Positions 1 through 9,313 of a stretch of DNA of 64,000 nucleotides are shown here, one piece after another. Position numbers and translations under genes: made by a program. How positions within the stretch are numbered: the first letter of the stretch is position 1; each line of letters begins with the position of its first letter. Source of the DNA: Chryseobacterium hagamense (GTDB lineage Bacteria; Bacteroidota; Bacteroidia; Flavobacteriales; Weeksellaceae); the NCBI RefSeq assembly GCF_007991455.1, contig NZ_BJYJ01000011.1, positions 1 through 64,000 on the forward strand. Direction: 5' to 3'. The notes under the pieces are model-generated. The model had not been told where the DNA came from and ran no database searches. It worked only from the letters and a program-made list of their open reading frames with translations.

Positions 1-26
1 AGTACTGATCCCTTAGTCTTCATTTG

Positions 27-57
27 CAAAAAATGCGCCACTGACCTGTGACGCATA
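27..57 (-). terminator. Rho-independent terminator of panC
   Basis: Inverted repeat with arms ATGCGCCAC (33-41) and GTGACGCAT (48-56). Read on the minus strand it is followed by a run of T, as expected for an intrinsic terminator just downstream of panC. The plus-strand side is also T-rich (58-70), so it may work in both directions. Confidence 0.8.
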
Positions 58-86
58 TTTATTTTTTTTCCTCAATTAAATTCTGA

Positions 87-935
87 CTAATCCAGATGCA
101 TATTGTCAATTAATCTGACACCATCCACCATGACTACAATAAATGCCCTGAAATTCCGGTCTTTGTAAAAGAAATCGGTTTCTCTGAGGGTTTCTTCGTC
201 TGCAATTAAAAAATATTCAAGCTGCATGCCTCTTTGCTGATCGAAAATATCCTGCACCCGTGCTTTGATTTCTGGGATGGTAACCACCCTGAACCAGTCA
301 TTTACTTTTTTCAGGGTTTCAAAAATAACTTTTGAAGCCTCACGGCGGTCTTCCTGCAGTCTTTGATTTCTTGAGCTGAGTGCCAGCCCGTTCTCTGCCC
401 TGTAAACAGGGACCCCCTTGATATTGATCAGAAGTTTTTTATTTTCTGTCATCTTTTTAATGATGGCCAGTTGCTGGAAATCTTTCTCTCCGAAATAAGC
501 ATTGTCCGGCTTCACCTGGTTGAAAAGTTCTTCCACCACGGTCCCGACCCCATCAAAGTGGCCCGGTCTCGATTTTCCTTCCATTTCATTTTCCAGTCCG
601 CCGAAGTCATAATTGCGGCTTTCGGTTTTTTCAGGATAAATATCAGTTACTTCAGGAATGTACACCGCATCTACCAGTCCGGATTTTTCAAGGATGGAAA
701 TATCCCGGTTGATATCCCTTGGATATTTTTTAAGGTCATCCGGATTGTTGAATTGCGTAGGATTCACAAAAATTGATGAAACAACAAGATCATTTTCTTC
801 CTTTGCCATTTTGTATAGTGATAAATGTCCGTCGTGAAGCGCCCCCATGGTTGGGGCAAAACCTATTTTCTTCCCCATTTCCTTCTGTCTTTCAATGAAA
901 TCCTGAAGAACCTTTTTACTTTTTAAAACTTCCAT
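87..935 (-). CDS. panC: Pantothenate synthetase
   Basis: Ligates pantoate and beta-alanine with ATP to give pantothenate, the last step of vitamin B5 synthesis, in the cytoplasm. The 282-residue length is normal for PanC. The adenylate-forming nucleotidyltransferase motif PTMGALHDGH lies near residues 28-37, and a later SSRN segment near residues 190-193 matches the second ATP-binding (KMSKS-like) region. The gene is transcribed away from the plus-strand run that starts at 1116, with a 180-bp divergent gap that must hold promoters for both. A terminator follows at 27-57. No other pantothenate gene is in the window. Confidence 0.97.
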   Translation of the reverse strand: MEVLKSKKVLQDFIERQKEMGKKIGFAPTMGALHDGHLSLYKMAKEENDLVVSSIFVNPTQFNNPDDLKKYPRDINRDISILEKSGLVDAVYIPEVTDIYPEKTESRNYDFGGLENEMEGKSRPGHFDGVGTVVEELFNQVKPDNAYFGEKDFQQLAIIKKMTENKKLLINIKGVPVYRAENGLALSSRNQRLQEDRREASKVIFETLKKVNDWFRVVTIPEIKARVQDIFDQQRGMQLEYFLIADEETLRETDFFYKDRNFRAFIVVMVDGVRLIDNMHLD

Positions 936-1069
936 AGCTTTTTTTAATAGTAATTCAAAAATACTAAAAATATCATATAATTATCATACGATAAATATTG
1001 GTTTTAATAATTTCAGGAGGGAATTTTCGTAAAAAAATGTTAATTAAAATAATGTTAAATGTTTTTTCG

Positions 1070-1077
1070 TAATTTTG
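1070..1077 (+). promoter_or_regulatory. Bacteroidetes -7 box (TAATTTTG)
   Basis: TAATTTTG matches TAnnTTTG and lies 38 bp before the ATG at 1116. I see no clear -33 TTG at the usual distance. Confidence 0.5.
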
Positions 1078-1115
1078 CGCATTAAAGCATTTTTACAAAA
1101 ATTAGATAGAAGTTT

Positions 1116-1886
1116 ATGCCGAATCAAAAAATACTGTACATTACTACAGAGATGTATCCATATCAGGAAGACACCAATATGGCTGCTGTGGTAAACAAAA
1201 TGGCACTTAAGATGCACCAAGAAGGCAATGATGTAAGAGTTTTTATGCCAAGATTTGGACAGATAAGTGAAAGGAAATTCCAGCTTCATGAAGTGATCCG
1301 CCTGTCGGGGATGAACATTATTATCAATGACCTGGATCAGCCTCTTATTATTAAAGTAGCGTCTCTTCCGGGGGAAAGGCTTCAGGTTTACTTTATTGAT
1401 AACGAAGAATATTTCAAAAGAAAACAATATTATTTTGATGATGAAGGACAGCCTTTCGAAGATAACGACGAGCGGGCGATATTCTTTGCCAGAGGAGTTA
1501 TTGAAACCATCAAGAAATTAAACTGGGTGCCGGATGTAATCCACCTTAACGGATGGATGGCCTCTTTCGTTCCAATTTATCTGAAAACCTATTACGAATC
1601 GGATACGTATTTCAAAGACGCTAAAATTGTTCTTTCCCTTTATAATGAAAAAGATGCATCATTGGCATCGAATATCGGTGAAAAGCTGAGTTTCGACAAT
1701 ATTTCGGGATTAAAGGCGTTAGATAACCCAAGTGTAAAGAGTTTTGTCATCGAAAGTATGAACTACGTGGATGCAGTGGTAAAAGGCGACGAATTTCTGG
1801 ATGAAGATCTGGATAAAGCCTTTAACGAAACGGCAACGCCGAAATCGGAATATCTGGACGTAGATTCTATCAATCAACTTTATTAA
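1116..1886 (+). CDS. Glycogen/starch synthase-like GT5 N-terminal-domain protein
   Basis: The 256-residue protein resembles the N-terminal Rossmann domain of glycogen synthase (GT5): an opening ITTEMYPY strand-loop, then VPDVIHLNGWMASFVPIYLK, similar to the DVIHxHDW region of GlgA. It is about half the usual GlgA length (near 480 residues) and has no second (nucleotide-sugar) domain. The KxGGL motif that binds ADP-glucose near the N-terminus is replaced by residues reading YQEDTNMA. Short proteins of this type are commonly annotated as glycogen synthase in Flavobacteria, but this sequence alone does not support catalysis. It lies 10 bp before the DUF4270 gene, so they are probably co-transcribed. 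Confidence 0.75.
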   Translation: MPNQKILYITTEMYPYQEDTNMAAVVNKMALKMHQEGNDVRVFMPRFGQISERKFQLHEVIRLSGMNIIINDLDQPLIIKVASLPGERLQVYFIDNEEYFKRKQYYFDDEGQPFEDNDERAIFFARGVIETIKKLNWVPDVIHLNGWMASFVPIYLKTYYESDTYFKDAKIVLSLYNEKDASLASNIGEKLSFDNISGLKALDNPSVKSFVIESMNYVDAVVKGDEFLDEDLDKAFNETATPKSEYLDVDSINQLY

Positions 1887-1896
1887 ACCCATTTTA

Positions 1897-3498
1897 ATGA
1901 TCCATACTATTAAGAAAGCAATCGCTATATGTTCTCTGGTGATTTTCGGAAGTGCCGTCCTTTACAATTGTGAACCTGATGCCGATACTTTAGGGGAACA
2001 GCTGTTTTTAGACGGAGCTGCACAGGCAAATGAGGTGTCTTATCCTGTGGTTGCTTTTAATATCAATAATAATGACAGTATCCGGAGTGATGCTTCAAAA
2101 TTAACTTACGGTGTTCTCGGAGCTTTCGATGAAGGGCAGTTCGGAATGCAGAAGGCTTCTTACCTAACACAATTGAGATTGTCTACTTACGACCCTGATT
2201 TCGGAACCAATGCAACGGTTGACTCCGTGGTGTTGGTCGTGAAGCCAAGATATGCTTCGGATTCCGTTACAACCAATACGGTAGATGACAATTATACCTT
2301 TACCACGGCTACTGAAACCAATGTAAATGCCAAAAAGGTAGTTAATACCTATCCGGTTTTAAAATTCGGTAAAGCGAAGAGAACATTCAATATCAGGGTT
2401 CATGAAGTTGATGAATTTCTGAAAGGGGTTTCAGACAGTGTGAAATCCAACCAGACCTTTGCTTTCGGAGCCGTATTGGGAACCAAAGAATTCAAAGGAA
2501 GTGTAAGTTCGGTAGCCATTACCAAAGATGACGGCGGGGCCGCTTTATTTACGGCGGCAACTCCGGGAATCAGGATTCCGTTGGATAAAAACTTTTTCCA
2601 GAATAAGATTATTGCCAAAAAAGGACAGCCTGAACTTCAGGATGCCTCAAACTTTACCCGATATTTCAAAGGAATCAGGATTTCTGTTGATGAGCAGGAC
2701 GGATACCTGTTCCAGTTCTCTCCAAACGATATGGAGCTGATCATGTATTACAAATATGACAATACGACAACTACCCCTACAACCAAAACACAGGCAACGT
2801 ATTCGTTTGCATTAGGATCTGCGAATACGCATATCGGCCAATATCAGTATAACAGAACAAGCTCAATACTAGGAAACTCTACTATTGGAAACAGAAGCAC
2901 TGGTGATTCAAAACTTTTCCTTCAGGGGATGGGAGGGCCTTCCATAGGAATCAAATTACAGGAAGGAGTTATTAATGATCTTAAAACATTGTATCAGAAT
3001 AATAAAGCAGCAATTATCAGCGCTAAAATTAGAATTTATACAGATGCAACAAATTGGAATAACAGCTATACAAAGCCAACGGAATTTACTTTTCTGCAAA
3101 AGTATAAGAATAATCCTGTAGTTATTAATTCTACGACTGGTAAGCCCGTAACTGTTACAAAGTTTACCAGTGATTTATTAAATTTATCAGGGCTTGCAGG
3201 ATATACTATCTATAAAACTTATGATTTAACTAAAAATCCTGCATACTATGATTTTATAGTGACAAAGTCTGTTAAAGATTTGGTTGAGAATACATTAGAT
3301 CCTGATGCTAAAATAGATGCGTCCACTTTGTATTTCAGAATTGACATGGGATCGTTTCAGACAAACGCTGCAGGTACAGGCCTGGCAGGACAAAAATATA
3401 CTTCAACTCCTTATAATACCAGCAGAGCAGTATTTGTAGGGACAGACGCCGGTAATGCAAACAGAGTACAGTTGAAAATTATTTACGGTACAAAATAA
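1897..3498 (+). CDS. DUF4270 family lipoprotein
   Basis: The 533-residue protein starts with a hydrophobic signal segment ending in a lipobox-like VLYNC, so it is predicted to be an exported lipoprotein. The rest is beta-rich with many Asn, Thr and Ser residues and has the look of the DUF4270 family, which is typical of Bacteroidetes. The family's function is unknown. It lies between the GT5-like gene (10-bp gap) and glmS (27-bp gap), an order I recognise from related Flavobacteriia. Co-transcription with glmS is likely. No catalytic motif is visible. Confidence 0.8.
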   Translation: MIHTIKKAIAICSLVIFGSAVLYNCEPDADTLGEQLFLDGAAQANEVSYPVVAFNINNNDSIRSDASKLTYGVLGAFDEGQFGMQKASYLTQLRLSTYDPDFGTNATVDSVVLVVKPRYASDSVTTNTVDDNYTFTTATETNVNAKKVVNTYPVLKFGKAKRTFNIRVHEVDEFLKGVSDSVKSNQTFAFGAVLGTKEFKGSVSSVAITKDDGGAALFTAATPGIRIPLDKNFFQNKIIAKKGQPELQDASNFTRYFKGIRISVDEQDGYLFQFSPNDMELIMYYKYDNTTTTPTTKTQATYSFALGSANTHIGQYQYNRTSSILGNSTIGNRSTGDSKLFLQGMGGPSIGIKLQEGVINDLKTLYQNNKAAIISAKIRIYTDATNWNNSYTKPTEFTFLQKYKNNPVVINSTTGKPVTVTKFTSDLLNLSGLAGYTIYKTYDLTKNPAYYDFIVTKSVKDLVENTLDPDAKIDASTLYFRIDMGSFQTNAAGTGLAGQKYTSTPYNTSRAVFVGTDAGNANRVQLKIIYGTK

Positions 3499-3525
3499 AT
3501 TATTAAAAAACACTTTCAAAAAAAT

Positions 3526-5379
3526 ATGTGTGGAATTGTAGGATATACAGGTTTTCAGGACGCTTACGATATTGTAATCAATGGTCTTAGAAGGCTGGAA
3601 TACAGAGGGTATGACAGTGCCGGAATCGTTCTGGAAAATAAAGACAACAAACTTGAAGTTGAAAAAACGAAAGGAAAGGTCGACGATCTCGTAGAAATCT
3701 CCGGACAGTTAAAAGGAACTGCCAAAATAGGAATGGGGCATACCCGATGGGCAACCCACGGAGTTCCAAGTGACAGGAATTCCCACCCGCATTTATCGAA
3801 CAACGGCAAAATTGCGATTATCCATAACGGGATCATTGAAAATTATGATACCCTTAAGACCATGCTTACGGATAAAGGATTCAGCTTTAAATCTGAAACC
3901 GATACTGAAGTTCTGGTTAATCTGATCCAGTATTTTATGGATCTGAATGTGGAAATGGATTTCCCTACGGCAGTAAGATATGCCCTTAATGAAGTATATG
4001 GCGCTTACGCCATCACCGTGATGCATGAAGAATATCCGGGTGTTCTGGTCGTTGGAAGATTAGGATCGCCTCTGGCGATCGGAATCGGTGATCAAGAATA
4101 TTTCATCGCTTCGGATGCTTCACCTTTCGTGGAATTTACAAAAGAAGCGATTTATCTGGAAGAAGGCCATATGGCAACCATCTCCCTGGAAAATGGAGTA
4201 GATATTCGGACCATTATCGAAAATTCCAAAATAGAGCCGGAAATCCAGGAACTTAAATTAAGTCTGGAGCAGATTGAAAAAGGAGGTTACGAACATTTCA
4301 TGCTTAAAGAAATTTTCGAACAGCCCAAGTCTGTGCAGGATACCATGAGAGGAAGGCTTATCGTAGAAGAAGGCGTAATCAAAATGGCGGGGATCTGGGA
4401 CCACATGGAAAAGTTCAGGAATGCCAACAGGATTATCATCATTGCCTGCGGAACTTCGTGGCATGCAGGTCTTATCGGTGAATATCTGATCGAAGAATAT
4501 GCAAGAATTCCGGTGGAAGTGGAATATGCTTCGGAATTCAGATACCGGAACCCGATCATTACCGACAAGGACGTGGTAATCGCCATTTCCCAATCCGGCG
4601 AAACGGCAGATACCATGGCCGCATTGAAGCTGGCTAAAGAAAGAGGCGCATTCATCTACGGGATCTGCAATGTTGTGGATTCTTCAATTGCAAGAATTAC
4701 GGATGCCGGATCTTATACGCACGCCGGTCCTGAAATCGGGGTAGCTTCTACAAAAGCATTTACAGCACAGCTTACCATCCTTTCCCTGATTGCCCTGAAA
4801 TTAGGAAAGCATAACGGAAATTTGGGAAATGCCGACTTTATGAGCCTAATCGCAGAACTGGATGCGATGCCTAAGAAAATTGAGGACGTGCTGAGTTCAA
4901 CACACGAACTGGTACAGGATATCGCAAAAGACTTTGTACAGGCTACCAACTTCCTGTATCTGGGGAGAGGCTATAATTATCCCGCAGCACTGGAAGGTGC
5001 TTTAAAATTAAAAGAAATCTCTTATATTCATGCTGAAGGATACCCGGCTGCCGAAATGAAACACGGTCCGATTGCATTGATTGATGAAAATATGCCGATC
5101 GTTATCATTGCTCCTAAAAAAGGGCATTATGACAAGATTGTAAGCAATGTTCAGGAAATCAAGGCAAGAAAAGGGAAAGTAATTGCTGTTGTCAATAGGG
5201 GAGATGTTCAGGTAAGCGCAATGGCAGACTATGTTATTGAAATTCCTGAGACTTCAGAATGTTTCTCACCGATCGTCGCATCTGTACCTCTGCAACTGCT
5301 GGCATACTATATTGCCGTATACCGGGGCGCGAATGTGGATCAGCCGAGAAACCTTGCAAAATCGGTAACGGTGGAATAA
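3526..5379 (+). CDS. glmS: Glutamine-fructose-6-phosphate aminotransferase (isomerizing)
   Basis: Makes glucosamine-6-phosphate from fructose-6-phosphate and glutamine, the entry to peptidoglycan and LPS amino sugars. The 617-residue length is canonical. After Met1 removal, Cys2 of MCGIVGYTG is the N-terminal nucleophile of the glutaminase domain (about 1-225), with GHTRWATHG at residues 71-79. Two SIS sugar-isomerase domains follow (about 290-430 and 460-610); ACGTSWHAG and SQSGETADT are their phosphate-binding loops. The C-terminus NLAKSVTVE is the family signature. I see no glmS ribozyme in the 27-bp leader. Confidence 0.97.
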   Translation: MCGIVGYTGFQDAYDIVINGLRRLEYRGYDSAGIVLENKDNKLEVEKTKGKVDDLVEISGQLKGTAKIGMGHTRWATHGVPSDRNSHPHLSNNGKIAIIHNGIIENYDTLKTMLTDKGFSFKSETDTEVLVNLIQYFMDLNVEMDFPTAVRYALNEVYGAYAITVMHEEYPGVLVVGRLGSPLAIGIGDQEYFIASDASPFVEFTKEAIYLEEGHMATISLENGVDIRTIIENSKIEPEIQELKLSLEQIEKGGYEHFMLKEIFEQPKSVQDTMRGRLIVEEGVIKMAGIWDHMEKFRNANRIIIIACGTSWHAGLIGEYLIEEYARIPVEVEYASEFRYRNPIITDKDVVIAISQSGETADTMAALKLAKERGAFIYGICNVVDSSIARITDAGSYTHAGPEIGVASTKAFTAQLTILSLIALKLGKHNGNLGNADFMSLIAELDAMPKKIEDVLSSTHELVQDIAKDFVQATNFLYLGRGYNYPAALEGALKLKEISYIHAEGYPAAEMKHGPIALIDENMPIVIIAPKKGHYDKIVSNVQEIKARKGKVIAVVNRGDVQVSAMADYVIEIPETSECFSPIVASVPLQLLAYYIAVYRGANVDQPRNLAKSVTVE

Positions 5380-5487
5380 ATATTATAGGTAAATAAAATA
5401 AATTTAGATTTCTTCCGTTATTTCAAAAAAAATCTTAAAAGTTTCTTAAAAAAATTATATATTTACGGCTTAATTATAAAAATTAAC

Positions 5488-6906
5488 ATGAAAAGGATAT
5501 TTCTTTTATTATTGTCTGCGTCGGTAGCATCGGTATCTTGTTCAGGTGGGGGAGCCTCTTCGGTAGGTAAACCGGGAACAAAAGGAGAATTGATACCTAG
5601 AGAAAAAACAAAATCATTTGTTGCAGAAAGACCATTTGGTATGGTTGCCATTCCTGCAGGATCGTTTGTCGCTGGGTTAACGGATCAGGATTTCACAGAT
5701 AGTCCTGAGAAAGCTCAAGCAAAAACGGTTACCGTTTCTTCTTTCTTCATGGATGAATCGGAAACTACAAATGCAGAATACAGGGTATTTATCAACTACG
5801 TAAGAGATTCCATTGCGAGAACTTTACTTGCTGAAGCTGCCGGAGAAGGCGGTGAAGGAAAAGGTAGAGGAACCAATATCGGAGATTACGCATACCTTGC
5901 TCAAAAAGAAGAGAATTTAACACCATATCAGGAATATTTAGAAGGACAGGGCGGTGGAAACGAAGGAAACTTCGACCCTACCAAAAAACTGGACTGGAAA
6001 GTGCCATTGCACTGGAGTACTTCCAAGTATCCTGACGTAGAATACGCAGAAGTGTTAGAATCAATGTACTTACCGGCTTCGTCAAGAGTAAGTAACGAAA
6101 GAATCCTGGACGTGAGTAAATTGAAATATACCTACAGATGGGGAGATATGGATGCTGCTTTGGCAGACAAAGAAAGAGGTGTTAATTATCTCAGAAGCGA
6201 AAGCATCGCCGTATATCCTGATACTACGGTTTGGGTTAAAGATTTCCATTTTGCTTATAACGAACCATTGTTCGAACAGTATTTCTGGCACAAAGCTTAC
6301 AAAGACTATCCTGTAGTAGGGGTAACCTGGGACCAGGCAAGAGCTTACTGTAACTTCAGAACCAAATTGAAATCTGATTACAATGAAAGTTTAAAAAGAA
6401 GAAAGCAAAAACCATTGATCTTCAGACTTCCTACGGAAATCGAGTGGGAATATGCAGCAAGAGGCGGAATGCAGAATGCTACATATCCTTGGGGAGGTCC
6501 TTACCTGATGGACGACAGAGGTTGCTACCTGGCTAACTTCAAACCGAAGAGAGGTAACTACATGGAAGACGACAAAAAAGGTACTTATACATATACTGCT
6601 CCGGTAAAGAAATTTAAGAAGAATGGATACGGGTTATTTGACATGGCTGGAAACGTTTCTGAATGGACAGAATCTGCTTACAACAACTCTTCATACGGAT
6701 TTGCATCTACATTAAATCCTTCTACCAAAGATAAAGTTGATACTAAAAAATCAGTTAGAGGTGGCTCCTGGAAAGATGTAGGATACATGCTGATGAACGG
6801 TGCGAGAGATTGGGAAAGAAAAGATTCGGCAAGAAGCTATATCGGATTCAGAACCGTGCAGGATATTCCTGAAGCTGCTGTTAAACCAAGAAAAGTTAAC
6901 AGATAA
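5488..6906 (+). CDS. gldK: Gliding motility / T9SS lipoprotein GldK
   Basis: GldK (PorK) is an outer-membrane lipoprotein that forms the periplasmic ring of the type IX secretion system with GldN. The 472-residue protein has a lipoprotein signal (lipobox ASVSC, Cys18). An FGE-sulfatase/SUMF1-like fold follows, with PVVGVTWDQARAYCNF, FRLPTEIEWEYAARGG, GLFDMAGNVSEWT and SVRGGSWKD in family order, ending in IGFRTV. A Gly-rich insertion (EGGEGKGRG) sits near residue 125. It is the first gene of gldKLMN. The 108-bp leader after glmS contains no convincing terminator, so read-through from glmS is possible. Confidence 0.95.
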   Translation: MKRIFLLLLSASVASVSCSGGGASSVGKPGTKGELIPREKTKSFVAERPFGMVAIPAGSFVAGLTDQDFTDSPEKAQAKTVTVSSFFMDESETTNAEYRVFINYVRDSIARTLLAEAAGEGGEGKGRGTNIGDYAYLAQKEENLTPYQEYLEGQGGGNEGNFDPTKKLDWKVPLHWSTSKYPDVEYAEVLESMYLPASSRVSNERILDVSKLKYTYRWGDMDAALADKERGVNYLRSESIAVYPDTTVWVKDFHFAYNEPLFEQYFWHKAYKDYPVVGVTWDQARAYCNFRTKLKSDYNESLKRRKQKPLIFRLPTEIEWEYAARGGMQNATYPWGGPYLMDDRGCYLANFKPKRGNYMEDDKKGTYTYTAPVKKFKKNGYGLFDMAGNVSEWTESAYNNSSYGFASTLNPSTKDKVDTKKSVRGGSWKDVGYMLMNGARDWERKDSARSYIGFRTVQDIPEAAVKPRKVNR

Positions 6907-6968
6907 TCTATTCATTAAACACTATTTTCAATAACAATTTTATTTAACATTAAAAAAAACTAACTTAT

Positions 6969-7658
6969 ATGTTTAAGACTAAAGATGCTTGGATGAATTT
7001 CTTCTATTCATTCGGTGCTGCAATTGTAATTCTTGGAGCATGGCTTAAAATTACCCACATCACCTTGGGACCGATCAACGGTAACATAGCCCTTACCGTG
7101 GGACTTATTACAGAAGCAATTATCTTCATTATCTTCGCTTTCGACCCGCCGAAATCTGAAGAGTCTTATGCCTGGGAAAATGTATATCCTGAATTATTGG
7201 ATAAGCATGCAAACCCTAACCCATTACATTCCAATACTTCTAAAAACAGTGCTGCTCAGTTTGCTGAACTTGAAAATTCACTTTCAACCAAATTGGACAA
7301 AATGCTTCAGGATGCTAAACTTGATGTACAGTTATTCGAAAGATTGAGAACAGGGATCGATAAATTTTCAAGCTCAGTAGATCAGATCAATCAGACGGTT
7401 GACGTATCTGCTTCCACCCATAAATATAATGAGCAACTTAATAAGGCCGCTCAGCACATGGAAAGCATGAACGCTTTATATTCAATGCAGATGGAAAGCA
7501 CAAAGAAACAAGCTGAGTTTACCAATAAATATGTATCAGATATGCAGAAATCTGCTGAACAGTCTGAAAAATTCAATCAGGAATTACAGGGTTTAACTTC
7601 AAACTTAAACAATTTAAACAGAGTTTACGGTGGTATGTTAACTGCTATGAAATCTTAA
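6969..7658 (+). CDS. gldL: Gliding motility / T9SS motor protein GldL
   Basis: GldL is the inner-membrane stator of the proton-driven GldLM motor that powers type IX secretion and gliding. The 229-residue protein has two N-terminal membrane helices (about 11-27 and 38-58) and a long cytoplasmic coiled-coil tail rich in Gln, Ser and Asn. The buried Glu49 (in VGLITEAII) matches the protonatable Glu49 described for Flavobacterium johnsoniae GldL, so the motor should be functional. It lies 62 bp after gldK and 53 bp before gldM in the same orientation. Confidence 0.95.
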   Translation: MFKTKDAWMNFFYSFGAAIVILGAWLKITHITLGPINGNIALTVGLITEAIIFIIFAFDPPKSEESYAWENVYPELLDKHANPNPLHSNTSKNSAAQFAELENSLSTKLDKMLQDAKLDVQLFERLRTGIDKFSSSVDQINQTVDVSASTHKYNEQLNKAAQHMESMNALYSMQMESTKKQAEFTNKYVSDMQKSAEQSEKFNQELQGLTSNLNNLNRVYGGMLTAMKS

Positions 7659-7711
7659 TTTTCCAAACCATTTTTAATTTAACTACTTAATAAAAAAACA
7701 AAGAAAAGAGA

Positions 7712-9298
7712 ATGGCAGCAGGAAAACAGACCCCTCGTCAGAAGATGATCAACCTGATGTATTTGGTGTTCATCGCGATGATGGCCCTAAATATTGATGC
7801 GGAAATCATCAGGTCGTATTATGACTCCACCAAGGCGCTTAATGAAACCCGGATGTTAACGGAAAAAAAGAACGAAAAGATATTTGAAAAAACCCTTGAA
7901 GCTAAAGCACAGCAGGTACCGGATACCTATGCGCAGCCTTGGGCCCAGTATCAGGTTCTTAGAGATAAAATCAACAGCCTGGTAAAATCTGCACAGGACA
8001 TAAAGGTTTCTCTTAAGAAGAAATCTGAATTCCATGACAAAGATGCGCAGGGAAAAGATATTGATGTAAGTGAAAACTTTGCTGCATTGAACAACAATGA
8101 GGCGACCACTGAGTATTTCTTTAAGGAAGGTGATGAAAATACACCTTCAAAAGGAGCACTGGATCTGAAATCTAAAATTGATGATGTAAGAAATTACATC
8201 AACGCAACTTTTGGAAACAATCCCCAGTTGAAAGATCTGGTAGAAAGAGCCAACAAGTCATTGATCGCAGAATATCCTAAAGGAAAATCTCCGAACGAGA
8301 AAACATGGTTCCAGAACAAGTTCTATCATCAGCCATTGATCGCAGCGATCTCTAACCTGGAGATTATCCAGAATGATGCCAGAAACGTTCAATCGGATGC
8401 GTTAGCTTTGATGCTTCAGGAAAAAGTGGATGCAAGCATTAAATTCAACAGCTATGAAGCTATCGTTTCTGCTCCGGTAGATGTGGTGGCAGGAAAACCT
8501 GCAGAAGCTGTTGTCATGTTAGGAAACTATTCAAACAGCAACAAAATCAACATCTCCGGCGTAAGCAGACAGGAAAACGGAAAAGGATACGCTTCATTGA
8601 ATACAAGCGGAATCGGACAGAAAACGTTCAGCGGAAATATTACATTAACTGATGCAACCGGTAAGGCACAGAACTTCCCGTTCACACATACTTATAATGT
8701 AATTGCAGGACCGCAGGAAGTGAAGCTTCAGCAAGGATTATTGTTATCTGCTGATAAGATGAATGTAATGTATAGAGGTTTAGAAAACCCTGTATCTGGT
8801 TCTATCTTAGGCGCTGATAACTCTAAACTTTCCTTATCTGCTCCTGGTGCTGTGGTAAGAAGTACAGGTCCTGGAAAATGGAGCGTGAAACCACAGTCAG
8901 GAAATACAGTTAAATTAACACTTTCAGGAACAGATCCTTATGGAAAATCAATTACTCAGGTATTTGAGTACAGAATTAAAAATGTACCGCCGCCACAAGG
9001 ACAGATGAGAGGCCAGAATGTATTAACAATGCCTGCGACTTCAATTCCGAATCAGACCGTTCAGGCTGCTATTCCTGATTTTGATTTCCCGGTATCGTTT
9101 ACTGTTACTGAATTCATGGTGAGAATTCCTGGTAAAGCAGCAATGCTTGTAAAAGGTAATTCATTATCTGATGCAGCAGGTTTGTTGAAAAATGTTAGGC
9201 CTGGAGATGATGTTTCAATTATCGAGATAAAAGCAACAGCCCAAGGGTTAGAAGGTCCTATCAAGAGAATCACTCCAATCATTATACATGTTCCATAA
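7712..9298 (+). CDS. gldM: Gliding motility / T9SS motor protein GldM
   Basis: GldM spans the periplasm and transmits GldL motor energy to the outer-membrane ring. The 528-residue protein has a short cytoplasmic N-terminus with Arg9 (the Arg known to sit near GldL Glu49), one membrane helix (about 13-28, NLMYLVFIAMMALNID), a helical first periplasmic domain and beta-rich C-terminal domains. The Pro-rich NVPPPQGQMRGQ near residue 430 looks like an interdomain linker. It lies 15 bp before gldN. Confidence 0.95.
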   Translation: MAAGKQTPRQKMINLMYLVFIAMMALNIDAEIIRSYYDSTKALNETRMLTEKKNEKIFEKTLEAKAQQVPDTYAQPWAQYQVLRDKINSLVKSAQDIKVSLKKKSEFHDKDAQGKDIDVSENFAALNNNEATTEYFFKEGDENTPSKGALDLKSKIDDVRNYINATFGNNPQLKDLVERANKSLIAEYPKGKSPNEKTWFQNKFYHQPLIAAISNLEIIQNDARNVQSDALALMLQEKVDASIKFNSYEAIVSAPVDVVAGKPAEAVVMLGNYSNSNKINISGVSRQENGKGYASLNTSGIGQKTFSGNITLTDATGKAQNFPFTHTYNVIAGPQEVKLQQGLLLSADKMNVMYRGLENPVSGSILGADNSKLSLSAPGAVVRSTGPGKWSVKPQSGNTVKLTLSGTDPYGKSITQVFEYRIKNVPPPQGQMRGQNVLTMPATSIPNQTVQAAIPDFDFPVSFTVTEFMVRIPGKAAMLVKGNSLSDAAGLLKNVRPGDDVSIIEIKATAQGLEGPIKRITPIIIHVP

Positions 9299-9313
9299 TT
9301 TAAAACAATAAAA

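Noticed and set aside
1044..1427. Minus-strand frame of 127 codons over the GT5-like gene start
   Set aside because: Antisense to a well supported gene and shows no protein features.
3499..3525. glmS ribozyme
   Set aside because: The leader is only 27 bp and has no room for the ribozyme; the class is not expected in Bacteroidetes.
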